From Cyanobacteriota bacterium (lineage in GTDB: Bacteria; Cyanobacteriota; Cyanobacteriia; Phormidesmidales; Phormidesmidaceae), in assembly GCA_027619675.1 (NCBI GenBank), contig JAQCHG010000050.1, forward strand, positions 1 to 8,155: 8,155 bases of DNA, written 5' to 3'. The position numbers were made by a program, and so were the translations under genes. A model generated the notes under the pieces. That model had not been told where the DNA came from and searched no databases. It saw only the letters and a program-made list of their open reading frames with translations. Below, one piece after another: positions 1 to 5,834 of the stretch. Position 1 is the stretch's first letter. The number at the start of each line of letters is the position of its first letter.

Positions 1-242
1 GCTACATCAGCCACCCCCATCGCCCCAGCAATGAACCCTACATCGAGGGCTGGGTGCCCCGCCTACGGGACTGGATCACCCAGGGCATCGACACCTATTT
101 GTTCATCCACTGCCCCGATGAGGCCCAGCCCCCCGCGATCGCCCGCCATTTCTACGACCATCTCCAGGGGGCCATGCCCACGTTGCCCCCTTTACCGTGG
201 GATGAGATTACCCCCGCCCCCAGCCAGTTGAGTTTGTTCTAG
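1..242 (+). CDS. DUF72 domain protein, C-terminal fragment
   Basis: The reading frame is open from base 3 (the gene enters from the left edge) to the TAG at 240-242, giving about 79 visible residues. They match the C-terminal end of DUF72 (YecE-like) proteins: a region beginning YISHPHRPSNEPYIEGW, then RLRDWITQGIDTYLFIHCPDE, where a short beta strand precedes a conserved Asp/Glu, and an ARHFYDHL helix. The tail contains PPLPW, typical of cyanobacterial members. DUF72 proteins have a TIM-barrel-like fold and no settled biochemical role. The frame contains a HIP1 octamer at 135-142. An ATG at 54 lies inside the domain and is not the real start. The assignment is by recognition of the C-terminal pattern only; the N-terminal half is outside the window. 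Confidence 0.8.
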   Translation, partial: YISHPHRPSNEPYIEGWVPRLRDWITQGIDTYLFIHCPDEAQPPAIARHFYDHLQGAMPTLPPLPWDEITPAPSQLSLF

Positions 243-597
243 GGGGTCGTTTGCCATGCCCATGGCCATTACTTATCGCCTCTAACGACTGTGGTTAGCG
301 ATTCAGAAACGTTCCAGGAATAGCGATGTCCGGGTCAAATGCCCCCTTAGGGCGTTCCAGGAAGCCTTGCCGGATCGCCCTCTGGCCCACCAGTCAGGAT
401 TGACCACCCCCTAGGGACCGGGAAATATCAGCCCCCAGCAGACCGCTATCCGCCATGGCTGAGGCCCCCCGCAGTGGGAGAATAGACACCAGTCCGTAAC
501 CGCCACGAAGCCCCAACCCGCCGTCACCCTGACGGGGGTTCAATTTCCTTCTAGACTACGGATTGATACGCTGTCGCTTTCTTTTGGTGTTGAGCGA
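243..597. other. Intergenic gap, DUF72 to aminotransferase
   Basis: No convincing gene lies in these 355 bases. Visible structure: small hairpins just after the DUF72 stop (GCCAT 253-257 with ATGGC 262-266; CTAAC 282-286 with GTTAG 294-298) that lack a T-run, an 11-base direct repeat CGTTCCAGGAA at 310-320 and 353-363, and a stronger hairpin at 515-540 (listed separately). I see no convincing -35/-10 pair. Transcription of the downstream aminotransferase presumably starts somewhere here, because the gap is long and the upstream gene ends in it. Confidence 0.5.
515..540 (+). terminator. Hairpin ahead of the aminotransferase gene
   Basis: CCGTCA (521-526) pairs with TGACGG (530-535) across a CCC loop. 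After one bulged G (520), AACCC (515-519) continues the pairing with GGGTT (536-540), giving 11 base pairs in all. The 3' flank CAATTTCCTTCT is only moderately T-rich. It could be a weak terminator for the upstream DUF72 transcript or a structure in the 5' leader of the aminotransferase mRNA, ending about 57 bases before its start. The stem is seen directly; the role is inference. Confidence 0.4.
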
Positions 598-1737
598 GTG
601 AATACAATTCCCCCCCTTGACCTGACCGAGCAGTATCGGTCTATTGAAGCCGATGTGTCCGCTGCGGTGAATGAGGTGCTGGCCTCCGGACGCTACATTA
701 ACGGCCCCATTGTGGATGAGTTTGCTGGGGCCTTTGGTGACTATGTCGGCACGGGGGAATGTGTTGCCTGTAACTCTGGCACCGATGCGCTGTATTTGGC
801 CCTGCGTGCCCTCGCCATTGGGCCAGGGGATGAGGTGGTCACGTCGCCATTTACCTTCATCGCCACGGCGGAGGTGATCAGTGCCGTGGGGGCCACCCCA
901 GTGTTTGTGGACATTGATCCTGCCACCTTTAATCTGGATTTAGACCACCTAGCGGCGGCCATTACCCCCCGCACCAAGGCGATCATGCCCGTCCACCTCT
1001 TTGGTCGTCCGGTGGATATGGATCAGGTGATGGCGATCGCCCAGCGCCAGGGTGTGCCTGTGATTGAGGATTGTGCCCAGGCCACCGGGGCGATGTGGGG
1101 CGATCGCAAAGTTGGGGCGATCGGTCACATCGGTTGCTTTAGCTTCTTCCCGACGAAAAATTTGGGGGCCTGCGGTGATGGCGGTGCCCTCACCACCAAC
1201 GACCCCGACGTAGCCGCCACCTGCCGCATGTTGCGGGAGCATGGCAGTCGGGTGCGCTATTTCCATGAGGCCATTGGCGTTAATAGCCGTCTGGATGCGG
1301 TGCAGGCCGCCATTTTGCAAATCAAACTGCGCCATTTGGATGGCTGGAATGCGGGCCGCCAGCAGGTGGCTGATCGCTATGGGGAACTACTGGCCAACAT
1401 TCCCGGCGTGGTTGCCCCCACCGCCCCAGCCCAGGGCCGCAGTGTGTGGAACCAATACACCGTGCGCCTAGAGGCGGTGGCCACGAAGGGGGGAGAATGG
1501 CGCGATCGCGTCCGCCAACACCTGGCGGATCAGGGGGTGAGTTCCATGGTGTACTATCCCCTGCCTCTGCACCGCCAGCCCGTTTATGCCGATCTCAACT
1601 ACAGCGAGGGCAGCCTGCCCCAGTCGGAATTGGTGGCCCAGCAGGTCCTGTCCCTGCCGATGTTCCCAGAACTGACCGCTGAGGCCCAGGAACGGGTGGT
1701 GTATGCCCTCAAGGATGCCCTGACATCGGTGCAGTAA
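598..1737 (+). CDS. DegT/DnrJ/EryC1 family nucleotide-sugar aminotransferase
   Basis: A 379-residue PLP-dependent aminotransferase, full length for the family. These enzymes transfer an amino group, usually from glutamate, to a keto-sugar on UDP or dTDP, making amino sugars for surface polysaccharides or glycans in the cytosol. Visible landmarks: NSGTDAL (59-65, cofactor phosphate loop), PFTFIAT (84-90), VIEDCAQATGA (155-165, with D158 facing the pyridine nitrogen), FSFFPTKNLGACGDGGAL (181-198, with K187 as the Schiff-base lysine), GVNSRLDAVQAAIL (227-240), and a C-terminal YYPLPLHRQPVY segment. The pattern is close to WbpE/WlbC and FdtB-type 3-aminotransferases, but the exact sugar cannot be fixed. 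The start is GTG at 598, whose protein begins MNTIPPLDLTEQY as family members do; the ribosome site is weak (GAG at 592-594). HIP1 sites lie at 1033, 1100 and 1502. The ROK kinase gene follows after 28 bases, suggesting co-transcription. Confidence 0.9.
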   Translation: MNTIPPLDLTEQYRSIEADVSAAVNEVLASGRYINGPIVDEFAGAFGDYVGTGECVACNSGTDALYLALRALAIGPGDEVVTSPFTFIATAEVISAVGATPVFVDIDPATFNLDLDHLAAAITPRTKAIMPVHLFGRPVDMDQVMAIAQRQGVPVIEDCAQATGAMWGDRKVGAIGHIGCFSFFPTKNLGACGDGGALTTNDPDVAATCRMLREHGSRVRYFHEAIGVNSRLDAVQAAILQIKLRHLDGWNAGRQQVADRYGELLANIPGVVAPTAPAQGRSVWNQYTVRLEAVATKGGEWRDRVRQHLADQGVSSMVYYPLPLHRQPVYADLNYSEGSLPQSELVAQQVLSLPMFPELTAEAQERVVYALKDALTSVQ

Positions 1738-1765
1738 TTGGCCCCTGGGCTGACGGGAAGGAACC

Positions 1766-2668
1766 ATGGCGCTATTGGGGGCGATCGAAGCCGGGGGCAC
1801 CAAGTTTGTCTGTGCCGTGGGCACCGGGCCGCTAGACCTGCGGGCCATGACCCGCATCCCCACCACCACCCCAGGGGCAACCCTAGGGGCGGTGGTGGAT
1901 TGGTTTGCCGCCCAACAGGCCAGCCAGGGGGCCTTGGCGGCGATCGGTATAGGCTCCTTTGGCCCCGTAGATCCCCGGCCCCAATCCGACCAATTTGGCT
2001 ACCTGCTGAATACCCCAAAGCCCCACTGGTCCCAGGTGGACCTAGTGGGCACCCTGGAGCAGCACTTTTCTGTGCCCATTGGCTTTGACACCGATGTCAA
2101 TGCTGCCGCCCTGGGGGAACACCGCTGGGGCCATGGCCAAGGGTTAGATACATTGCTGTACCTGACGGTGGGCACGGGCATTGGCGGTGGGGCAGTGGTG
2201 AATGGGGATCTCCTCCACGGGCGACTGCATCCAGAGATGGGCCATCTGCTCTTGCCCCAGGACCCCATTGCCGATCCGTTCCCTGGGTGTTGTCCCTTCC
2301 ACGGCAATTGTTTAGAGGGCTTGGCCTCAGGGGTGGCGATCGCCCAACGCTGGGGGCAGCCCGCCGACACCCTGCCCCCTGACCATCCGGCTTGGGCCTT
2401 GCAGGCCGACTACCTGGCCAGTGCCCTGATGACCTTTACCCTGGTGCTGTCCCCCCAACGGATTTTGCTGGGGGGTGGGGTGATGGCCCAATCGGCCCTG
2501 TTTCCCGCCATTCGTCAGCGGTTGCAGGCCAAACTCCAAGGCTATGGGGCGATTCCCCAGTTGCTAGCAACAGAGGCGGGCTATATCATGCCCCCGAAAT
2601 TGGGCGATCGCGCTGGCATCATCGGAGCCTTAGCCCTCGCAGCCCAGGCCCTCGCCCGCCATGGCTGA
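1766..2668 (+). CDS. ROK-family sugar kinase, probable fructokinase
   Basis: A 300-residue ROK kinase, normal length. It would phosphorylate a free hexose with ATP in the cytosol, most likely fructose to fructose 6-phosphate. The N-terminal GAIEAGGTKF (5-14) is the first phosphate loop. GIGSFGPVD (61-69) and GFDTDVNAAALGE (106-118) follow, with D110 as presumed general base, and then the second phosphate loop TVGTGIGGG (134-142). HPEMGH (155-160) with CCPFHGNCLEG (175-185) forms the structural zinc site of the fructokinase branch (H160, C176, H179, C182 are likely ligands). LLGGGVM near residues 235-241 is the adenosine loop. The start ATG at 1766 has a good purine-rich ribosome site (GGGAAGGAA, about 1754-1762). 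Intergenic distance to the aminotransferase is 28 bases, so an operon is likely. Glucokinase or N-acyl-mannosamine kinase activity is the main alternative; the short HGNCLEG zinc motif favours fructokinase. Confidence 0.88.
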   Translation: MALLGAIEAGGTKFVCAVGTGPLDLRAMTRIPTTTPGATLGAVVDWFAAQQASQGALAAIGIGSFGPVDPRPQSDQFGYLLNTPKPHWSQVDLVGTLEQHFSVPIGFDTDVNAAALGEHRWGHGQGLDTLLYLTVGTGIGGGAVVNGDLLHGRLHPEMGHLLLPQDPIADPFPGCCPFHGNCLEGLASGVAIAQRWGQPADTLPPDHPAWALQADYLASALMTFTLVLSPQRILLGGGVMAQSALFPAIRQRLQAKLQGYGAIPQLLATEAGYIMPPKLGDRAGIIGALALAAQALARHG

Positions 2669-2717
2669 TCCCCAAACCCCAGGGACCGTCATCCAGACCA
2701 GCCAGTAGCCGAGTGCC

Positions 2718-2763
2718 GCTCCCCCACCCCAAGAAACCGTGGATAAATGTAGGCCGCGTGGTC
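2718..2763 (-). repeat. Dispersed repeat, copy C
   Basis: Read on the minus strand, this stretch matches copy B (7826-7892) at about 33 of 45 positions. It includes an identical G-rich block, GGGGTGGGGGAGC, preceded by a shared GTTTC core and an ATTT core. It is therefore a diverged relative lying in inverse orientation to copies A and B. It is non-coding and sits between the ROK kinase and the MIF-type gene. The similarity was found by eye; no genome search was possible. Confidence 0.6.
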
Positions 2764-2789
2764 CTACCGTCCGCCCCCACCGCTGCCTG

Positions 2790-2830
2790 CCCCAGAAAAC
2801 CGTTCGCCCATATCCCCCATGCAGTGCTGG
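2790..2830 (-). repeat. Dispersed repeat, copy D (degenerate)
   Basis: The plus strand reads CCCCAGAAAACCGTTCGCC then further matches. Against the reverse complement of copy B the first 16 bases agree at 13 and the following 24 at about 13. It lies 27 bases after copy C in the same orientation. It is clearly weaker than A, B and C and could be partly chance. Confidence 0.35.
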
Positions 2831-2834
2831 CACC

Positions 2835-2866
2835 CTTGTTGACCTGATCGCTTGTTGACCTGATCG
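2835..2866 (+). repeat. Perfect 16-base tandem duplication
   Basis: CTTGTTGACCTGATCG occurs twice back to back (2835-2850 and 2851-2866) with no mismatch, ending 14 bases before the ATG of the MIF-type gene. Each copy holds TTGACC, close to a -35 hexamer, but neither has a good -10 at the right distance. It lies in the leader or promoter region of the downstream gene. Confidence 0.9.
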
Positions 2867-2880
2867 TTTGGAAACTAACC

Positions 2881-3231
2881 ATGCCTTTGATCAAAGTGCA
2901 AACCTCCCTCTCCACCCCCGCTAAAACCGAGGTGGAAACCCTGTTGAAAGAACTTTCCAGTAGTCTGGCCAGCCACCTGGGCAAACCCGAGTCCTATGTG
3001 ATGACGGCCTTTGAGGGAGACATCCCCATGACCTTTGGCGGTAGTACCGAGCCCACCTGCTACATCGAGATCAAAAGCGTTGGCACCATGGGCAGCAAAA
3101 CCAAACCCATGAGCCAAGACTTTTGCAGCAAAATCGAAGCGGCCCTGGGCATTCCCAAAGACCGCACCTACATCGAGTTTGCCGATGCCCAAGGGGCCAT
3201 GTGGGGCTGGAATGGCCGCACCTTTGGCTAG
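2881..3231 (+). CDS. MIF-family tautomerase (phenylpyruvate tautomerase-like)
   Basis: A 116-residue protein of the macrophage migration inhibitory factor family, the usual length (human MIF 115). The family forms cytosolic trimers that interconvert keto and enol forms of compounds such as phenylpyruvate, using the N-terminal proline as base. Here Pro2 directly follows Met1 and would be exposed by methionine removal. Other landmarks: GKPESYV (34-40; K35 matches the active-site lysine of MIF), MTFGGSTEP (50-58), IEIKSVGTMG (62-71), DRTYIEFAD (94-102) and the C-terminal GWNGRTFG (109-116). Differences from human MIF: the CxxC redox motif is absent (TCYI instead), and the residue after TyrIle is Glu99 where MIF has Asn97. 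The start ATG has GGAA at 2870-2873 as a plausible ribosome site. The physiological substrate in cyanobacteria is unknown, so only the fold and proline chemistry are firm. Confidence 0.9.
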   Translation: MPLIKVQTSLSTPAKTEVETLLKELSSSLASHLGKPESYVMTAFEGDIPMTFGGSTEPTCYIEIKSVGTMGSKTKPMSQDFCSKIEAALGIPKDRTYIEFADAQGAMWGWNGRTFG

Positions 3232-3564
3232 AAGCCTGGGGCCATCAACCCTGGACAACCTGGATGCCAAAGGATTTGCGCCCCTAGCCTGACGCAGTAG
3301 AGCGGGCATGGTCCTGCTTGCCTCGTCAGGGGTTCGTCGTTGACGCGGCCTACCCGTGCCGCTGCCATCTCTGCCGAAGGTTAGATGCCATGTCTGCCAT
3401 GGGGGGGAAGCCAGCGATTTTACCCTGTGAAATACTCAATCTGTGATTTGTGTTGCAGGGGGCGACCGCTCCCCGTCAACACACGGCCCCAGGCAACCAG
3501 AGGCGGATGCACGCTGACCGCTCTGCTTGTTTGGGGCGGTCTGTTGTTTGCCGACGTTGACCCC
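3232..3564. other. Long leader/gap before the DUF2294 gene
   Basis: These 333 bases hold no recognisable gene. An in-frame extension of DUF2294 up to an ATG at 3385 is open, but the encoded residues (with CDLCC and no family similarity) do not look like protein and probably represent leader. The stretch around 3415-3455 is relatively A/T-rich (TTTTACC, GAAATACTC, TGTGATTTGTG) and is the likeliest promoter zone, but I cannot place a -35/-10 pair with confidence. A hairpin lies at 3516-3541 (listed separately). Confidence 0.45.
3516..3541 (+). promoter_or_regulatory. Leader hairpin before DUF2294
   Basis: GACCGC (3516-3521) pairs with GCGGTC (3536-3541). The pairing continues inward with T-G, C-G and T-G to about 9 base pairs, leaving an 8-base loop GCTTGTTT. 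The 3' side is followed by TGTTGTTTGCC, moderately T-rich, and the hairpin ends 23 bases before the DUF2294 ATG. It could be a weak terminator or attenuator in the leader. The structure is visible; the regulation is speculative. Confidence 0.3.
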
Positions 3565-3999
3565 ATGGCTAACGCCAATATTCCTGACCCTACCGCCTCC
3601 GCTCTGCCAACTTTGGGAGAATTGCAGCGACAACTCTCCCAACAGATCCGGGCTTTTTACAAAAAGCAACTGGAACATCAACCCGCAAAGGTGACCTGCC
3701 AACTGTTTGACAAGGCCCTAGCCATTGTCATGGAAGATGCCTTCACCCAACCGGAGACCCTCCTCAAGGGGAACGGTTATGAAGACTTGGCCAGCACCGT
3801 GCGCAGTCGCCTAGAACGCCTCGTACAGCCCCAGTTAAAGGCCCTGCTGGAGGATATCTTGCAGGTCAAAATCAAGGATTTGCTCAGTGATGCCACCTCA
3901 GAGACGGGGCGATCGGGCATGATCGTGATTTTGGAGCACGCCCCCGCCGTCCGTAACCCAGAGGCGATCCCCCAATACAAGCAGCCTTTAGTGAAGTAG
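3565..3999 (+). CDS. DUF2294 (MpsC-like) domain protein
   Basis: Starting at the ATG at 3565 the product is 144 residues, matching DUF2294 (Pfam PF10057) proteins. The visible pattern: a helix with LGELQRQLSQQIRAFYKKQLEHQPAKV (17-43), then CQLFDKALAIVMEDAFTQPETLL (45-67) where the family has a conserved hydrophobic strand and a short E-x2-L element, a long helix LASTVRSRLERLVQPQLKALLEDILQVKIKDLLSDATSETG (75-115), and the strand GMIVILE (118-124). One family member, MpsC of Staphylococcus, is part of a bicarbonate/membrane-potential system; the cyanobacterial function is not established. No signal peptide or membrane segment is seen. An upstream in-frame ATG at 3385 would add 60 residues lacking family similarity, so 3565 is preferred. 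There is no strong ribosome site. Its partners (MpsA/MpsB-like genes) are not in the window. Confidence 0.82.
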   Translation: MANANIPDPTASALPTLGELQRQLSQQIRAFYKKQLEHQPAKVTCQLFDKALAIVMEDAFTQPETLLKGNGYEDLASTVRSRLERLVQPQLKALLEDILQVKIKDLLSDATSETGRSGMIVILEHAPAVRNPEAIPQYKQPLVK

Positions 4000-4167
4000 G
4001 CCGGGGAAACTGAGTCCTGGAAAACTTGAGGCAGAGAGTCCACGGGGACCGTACAGCGTCAAGATTGCCCAAGTGTTCTACCGCCTTCTGAAACAGGGGG
4101 GCGGAGGGGCCAGGGTGGTTGGGACTGCCATGGACGATGGCTAAGGGCGTGCCCCCAAGCGCTGGCC

Positions 4168-4626
4168 TTACACCAGATGCCCACAGTAGTGGCGGATCAA
4201 GGTCTCCAACGCATCAATGCCGTAGGGCTTGGGCAGGTAGCCGTCAAAGTCCGCCGCCAGAATCTGTTGGCGCATGGCGACCTGGGTTAAGGCGGTAACG
4301 GCAATGACCGGAACGGTGCGGTTATGCCCCCCTTGGCGCAGTTTACTCAACAGGGCGAACCCATCCAGGTCGGGCAGCAGGATATCCATCAGCACCAGGG
4401 TAACGGTGTGTTGGTGGAGATGGGCGATCGCCTCGGCTCCAGTGGTGGCCAACAACACTTGATGGCCCGTGTCTTCTACTACGTAGCGAGCCAGAGTGAG
4501 ATTGTCGGCATCATCTTCCACCACCAAAACCTTGGCGACAGGCGGTGGGGATAATGCGCCACTGCCAGGATCAACGGGGGGAGGGGAAACAATTTGAATA
4601 GGATGGTCGCGGCCTAGGAGTTCCAT
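4168..4626 (-). CDS. Stand-alone response regulator receiver (CheY-like)
   Basis: A 152-residue protein made almost entirely of one phosphoacceptor receiver domain (about residues 31-150). It would be phosphorylated by a histidine kinase and relay the signal by protein contact, since no DNA-binding or enzymatic output domain follows. Key residues are present: VLVVEDDADN (33-42) with acidic D38/D39 for magnesium, D81 in LVLMDILLPDLDG as phosphorylation site, T111 in AVTAL, and K133 in LPKPYG. Residues 1-30 form a Pro-rich, probably disordered extension (SPPPVDPGSGALSPPPV). An alternative start inside this tail cannot be excluded. It is divergent from dapB and convergent with DUF2294; the cognate kinase is not in the window. 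On its own strand a TATATT (4644-4649) could be a -10 element about 18 bases before the start, but no clear -35 is seen. A HIP1 site lies at 4424. Confidence 0.9.
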   Translation of the reverse strand: MELLGRDHPIQIVSPPPVDPGSGALSPPPVAKVLVVEDDADNLTLARYVVEDTGHQVLLATTGAEAIAHLHQHTVTLVLMDILLPDLDGFALLSKLRQGGHNRTVPVIAVTALTQVAMRQQILAADFDGYLPKPYGIDALETLIRHYCGHLV

Positions 4627-4748
4627 AGCCTGTCTGTTACCTCAATATAGGTGCGTACACAGACGAGGCAGCCCACAGGTGGCGGGTCGGCACCCGGCGG
4701 CACTGGCTCTATGCGATGACGATCAAACGGACGACTACTTGAGGGTGA

Positions 4749-4761
4749 ACTGAGTCTCAGT
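4749..4761. promoter_or_regulatory. 13-base palindrome, candidate operator
   Basis: ACTGAG-T-CTCAGT is a perfect palindrome with 6-base arms around one central base. It lies about 123 bases upstream of the receiver gene start and about 249 bases upstream of dapB. Symmetric sites of this size are typical for dimeric regulators, but the binding protein is unknown and no known cyanobacterial box matches. Confidence 0.3.
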
Positions 4762-4813
4762 CGAGAGTCCAAGCCCCCTCAGCCCCTTCGGGATGAAGGG
4801 AACGTTGCCTCAG

Positions 4814-4825
4814 ATTGTAAACAAT
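4814..4825. promoter_or_regulatory. A/T-rich palindrome ATTGTAAACAAT
   Basis: Five-base arms ATTGT and ACAAT surround AA, followed by TTCTAAAGG. This is the most A/T-rich short stretch of the divergent gap. It does not fit the NtcA consensus (GTA-N8-TAC). It may be a regulator site or part of a promoter; nothing further can be claimed. Confidence 0.25.
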
Positions 4826-5009
4826 TTCTAAAGGTCTGTCAGAGGCATGACGAGCTTCCTGGCGGGTCGTCCTGGCCCCATCCTATCTCGCACCACTCCA
4901 ACCATCAGCCAGGACAAGTAGCCCAGTGCCTCAATCGGGTGCTCAAGCTGGGGGTTGGCAAGGGTTTCGCTAGAACAGGAAACTAGAAAGGTTCAACTAG
5001 GGAGAGACT

Positions 5010-5834
5010 ATGGCAGCACAATCCACAATTCCCGTCGTGGTAAATGGGGCCTGCGGCAAAATGGGCCGCGAAGTGATCAAGGTGGTGGCCCAGGCTAAGG
5101 ACATGACGCTGGTGGGGGCGATCGACAAAAATCCTGCCGTTCAAGGGCAGGACATTGGGGAAGTGGTGGGCTGCGGGCCTTTAGAGATTCCCATCACCGC
5201 TGACCTAGAAGCCGCCCTGGTCATGGCCCAAAGCGAAGGACTGGCGGTGATGGTGGACTTTACCCATCCCGATGCGGTGTATGAGTCGGTGCGGGCGGCG
5301 ATCGCCTATGGGGTGCGTCCCGTGGTGGGCACCACTGGCCTCAGCGTTGAGCAAATTCAAGACCTGGCGGAGTTTGCGGATAAAGCCAGCATCGGCTGCC
5401 TGATCATCCCCAACTTTTCCATTGGGGTGGTGTTGATGCAGCAGGCGGCGGTGCAGGCGGCCCAATACTTTGAGCATGTGGAAATCATTGAACTGCACCA
5501 CAACCAAAAGGCCGACGCCCCCAGCGGCACCGCTGTGCAAACCGCCCAAATGTTGGAGGAACTGAAAAAGACCTACAACGCCCCCGAGGTGGAGGAGACG
5601 GAAAAACTGCCGGGGGCACGGGGCAGCGCCACCGCCGACGGCGTCCGCATCCACAGCGTCCGCTTACCTGGGCTGATCGCCCACCAGGAGGTGCTGTTTG
5701 GGGCACCGGGGCAACTGTACACCCTGCGCCATGACACCAGCGATCGCGCCTCCTTTATGCCGGGGGTGTTGCTGTGCATTCGCCGCATTCTGCCCCTAAA
5801 GTCGCTGATCTACGGCTTAGATAAAATCCTGTAG
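5010..5834 (+). CDS. dapB: 4-hydroxy-tetrahydrodipicolinate reductase
   Basis: A 274-residue DapB, the expected length. It reduces 4-hydroxy-2,3,4,5-tetrahydrodipicolinate with NAD(P)H in the cytosol, the second committed step of the diaminopimelate/lysine pathway that feeds peptidoglycan and protein synthesis. Visible motifs: nucleotide-binding [14 protein letters not shown] (9-22), VDFTHPDAV (82-90), VGTTGLS (106-112), [11 protein letters not shown] (133-143), and the signature [17 protein letters not shown] (159-175), where H163 and K167 match catalytic His159/Lys163 of the E. coli enzyme. The C-terminal half has [17 protein letters not shown] (215-231) and [15 protein letters not shown] (241-255). 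The start ATG has a good ribosome site GGGAG (5000-5004), 5 bases upstream. HIP1 sites lie at 5298 and 5740. The gene is alone in its orientation, with no other lysine-pathway gene adjacent, as is common in cyanobacteria where this pathway is scattered. Confidence 0.97.
   Translation: MAAQSTIPVVVNGACGKMGREVIKVVAQAKDMTLVGAIDKNPAVQGQDIGEVVGCGPLEIPITADLEAALVMAQSEGLAVMVDFTHPDAVYESVRAAIAYGVRPVVGTTGLSVEQIQDLAEFADKASIGCLIIPNFSIGVVLMQQAAVQAAQYFEHVEIIELHHNQKADAPSGTAVQTAQMLEELKKTYNAPEVEETEKLPGARGSATADGVRIHSVRLPGLIAHQEVLFGAPGQLYTLRHDTSDRASFMPGVLLCIRRILPLKSLIYGLDKIL

Larger units (their letters stand above)
4627..5009. promoter_or_regulatory. Divergent regulatory region, response regulator / dapB
   Basis: No gene is visible in these 383 bases between two outward-facing starts, so promoters for both are expected. 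Notable elements: TATATT at 4644-4649 on the minus strand as a possible -10 for the receiver gene; a 13-base palindrome at 4749-4761; a short hairpin CCCTTC (4784-4789) with GAAGGG (4795-4800); and an A/T-rich island with ATTGTAAACAAT at 4814-4825 in an otherwise GC-rich region. I could not fix a complete promoter on either strand. Confidence 0.5.

Noticed and set aside
949..1335. Minus-strand open frame of 128 codons within the aminotransferase gene
   Set aside because: It is a shadow of the real gene in high-GC DNA, with no recognisable domain, and the plus-strand frame has full family motifs.
1468..2018. Two minus-strand open frames of 133 and 139 codons across the aminotransferase/ROK junction
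   Set aside because: Both overlap well-supported plus-strand genes and encode Pro/Arg/Gly-rich sequence without family features.
2718..2866. CRISPR array from the repeats before the MIF-type gene
   Set aside because: The copies are diverged, not evenly spaced, and the 16-mers have no spacer between them; no cas gene is present.
2875..3309. Minus-strand open frame of 144 codons over the MIF-type gene
   Set aside because: The plus-strand frame is a clear MIF homologue; the antisense frame is Gly/Ala/His-rich and featureless.
3385..3564. N-terminal extension of DUF2294 from ATG 3385
   Set aside because: The 60 extra residues lack similarity to the family, and the domain begins naturally after ATG 3565.
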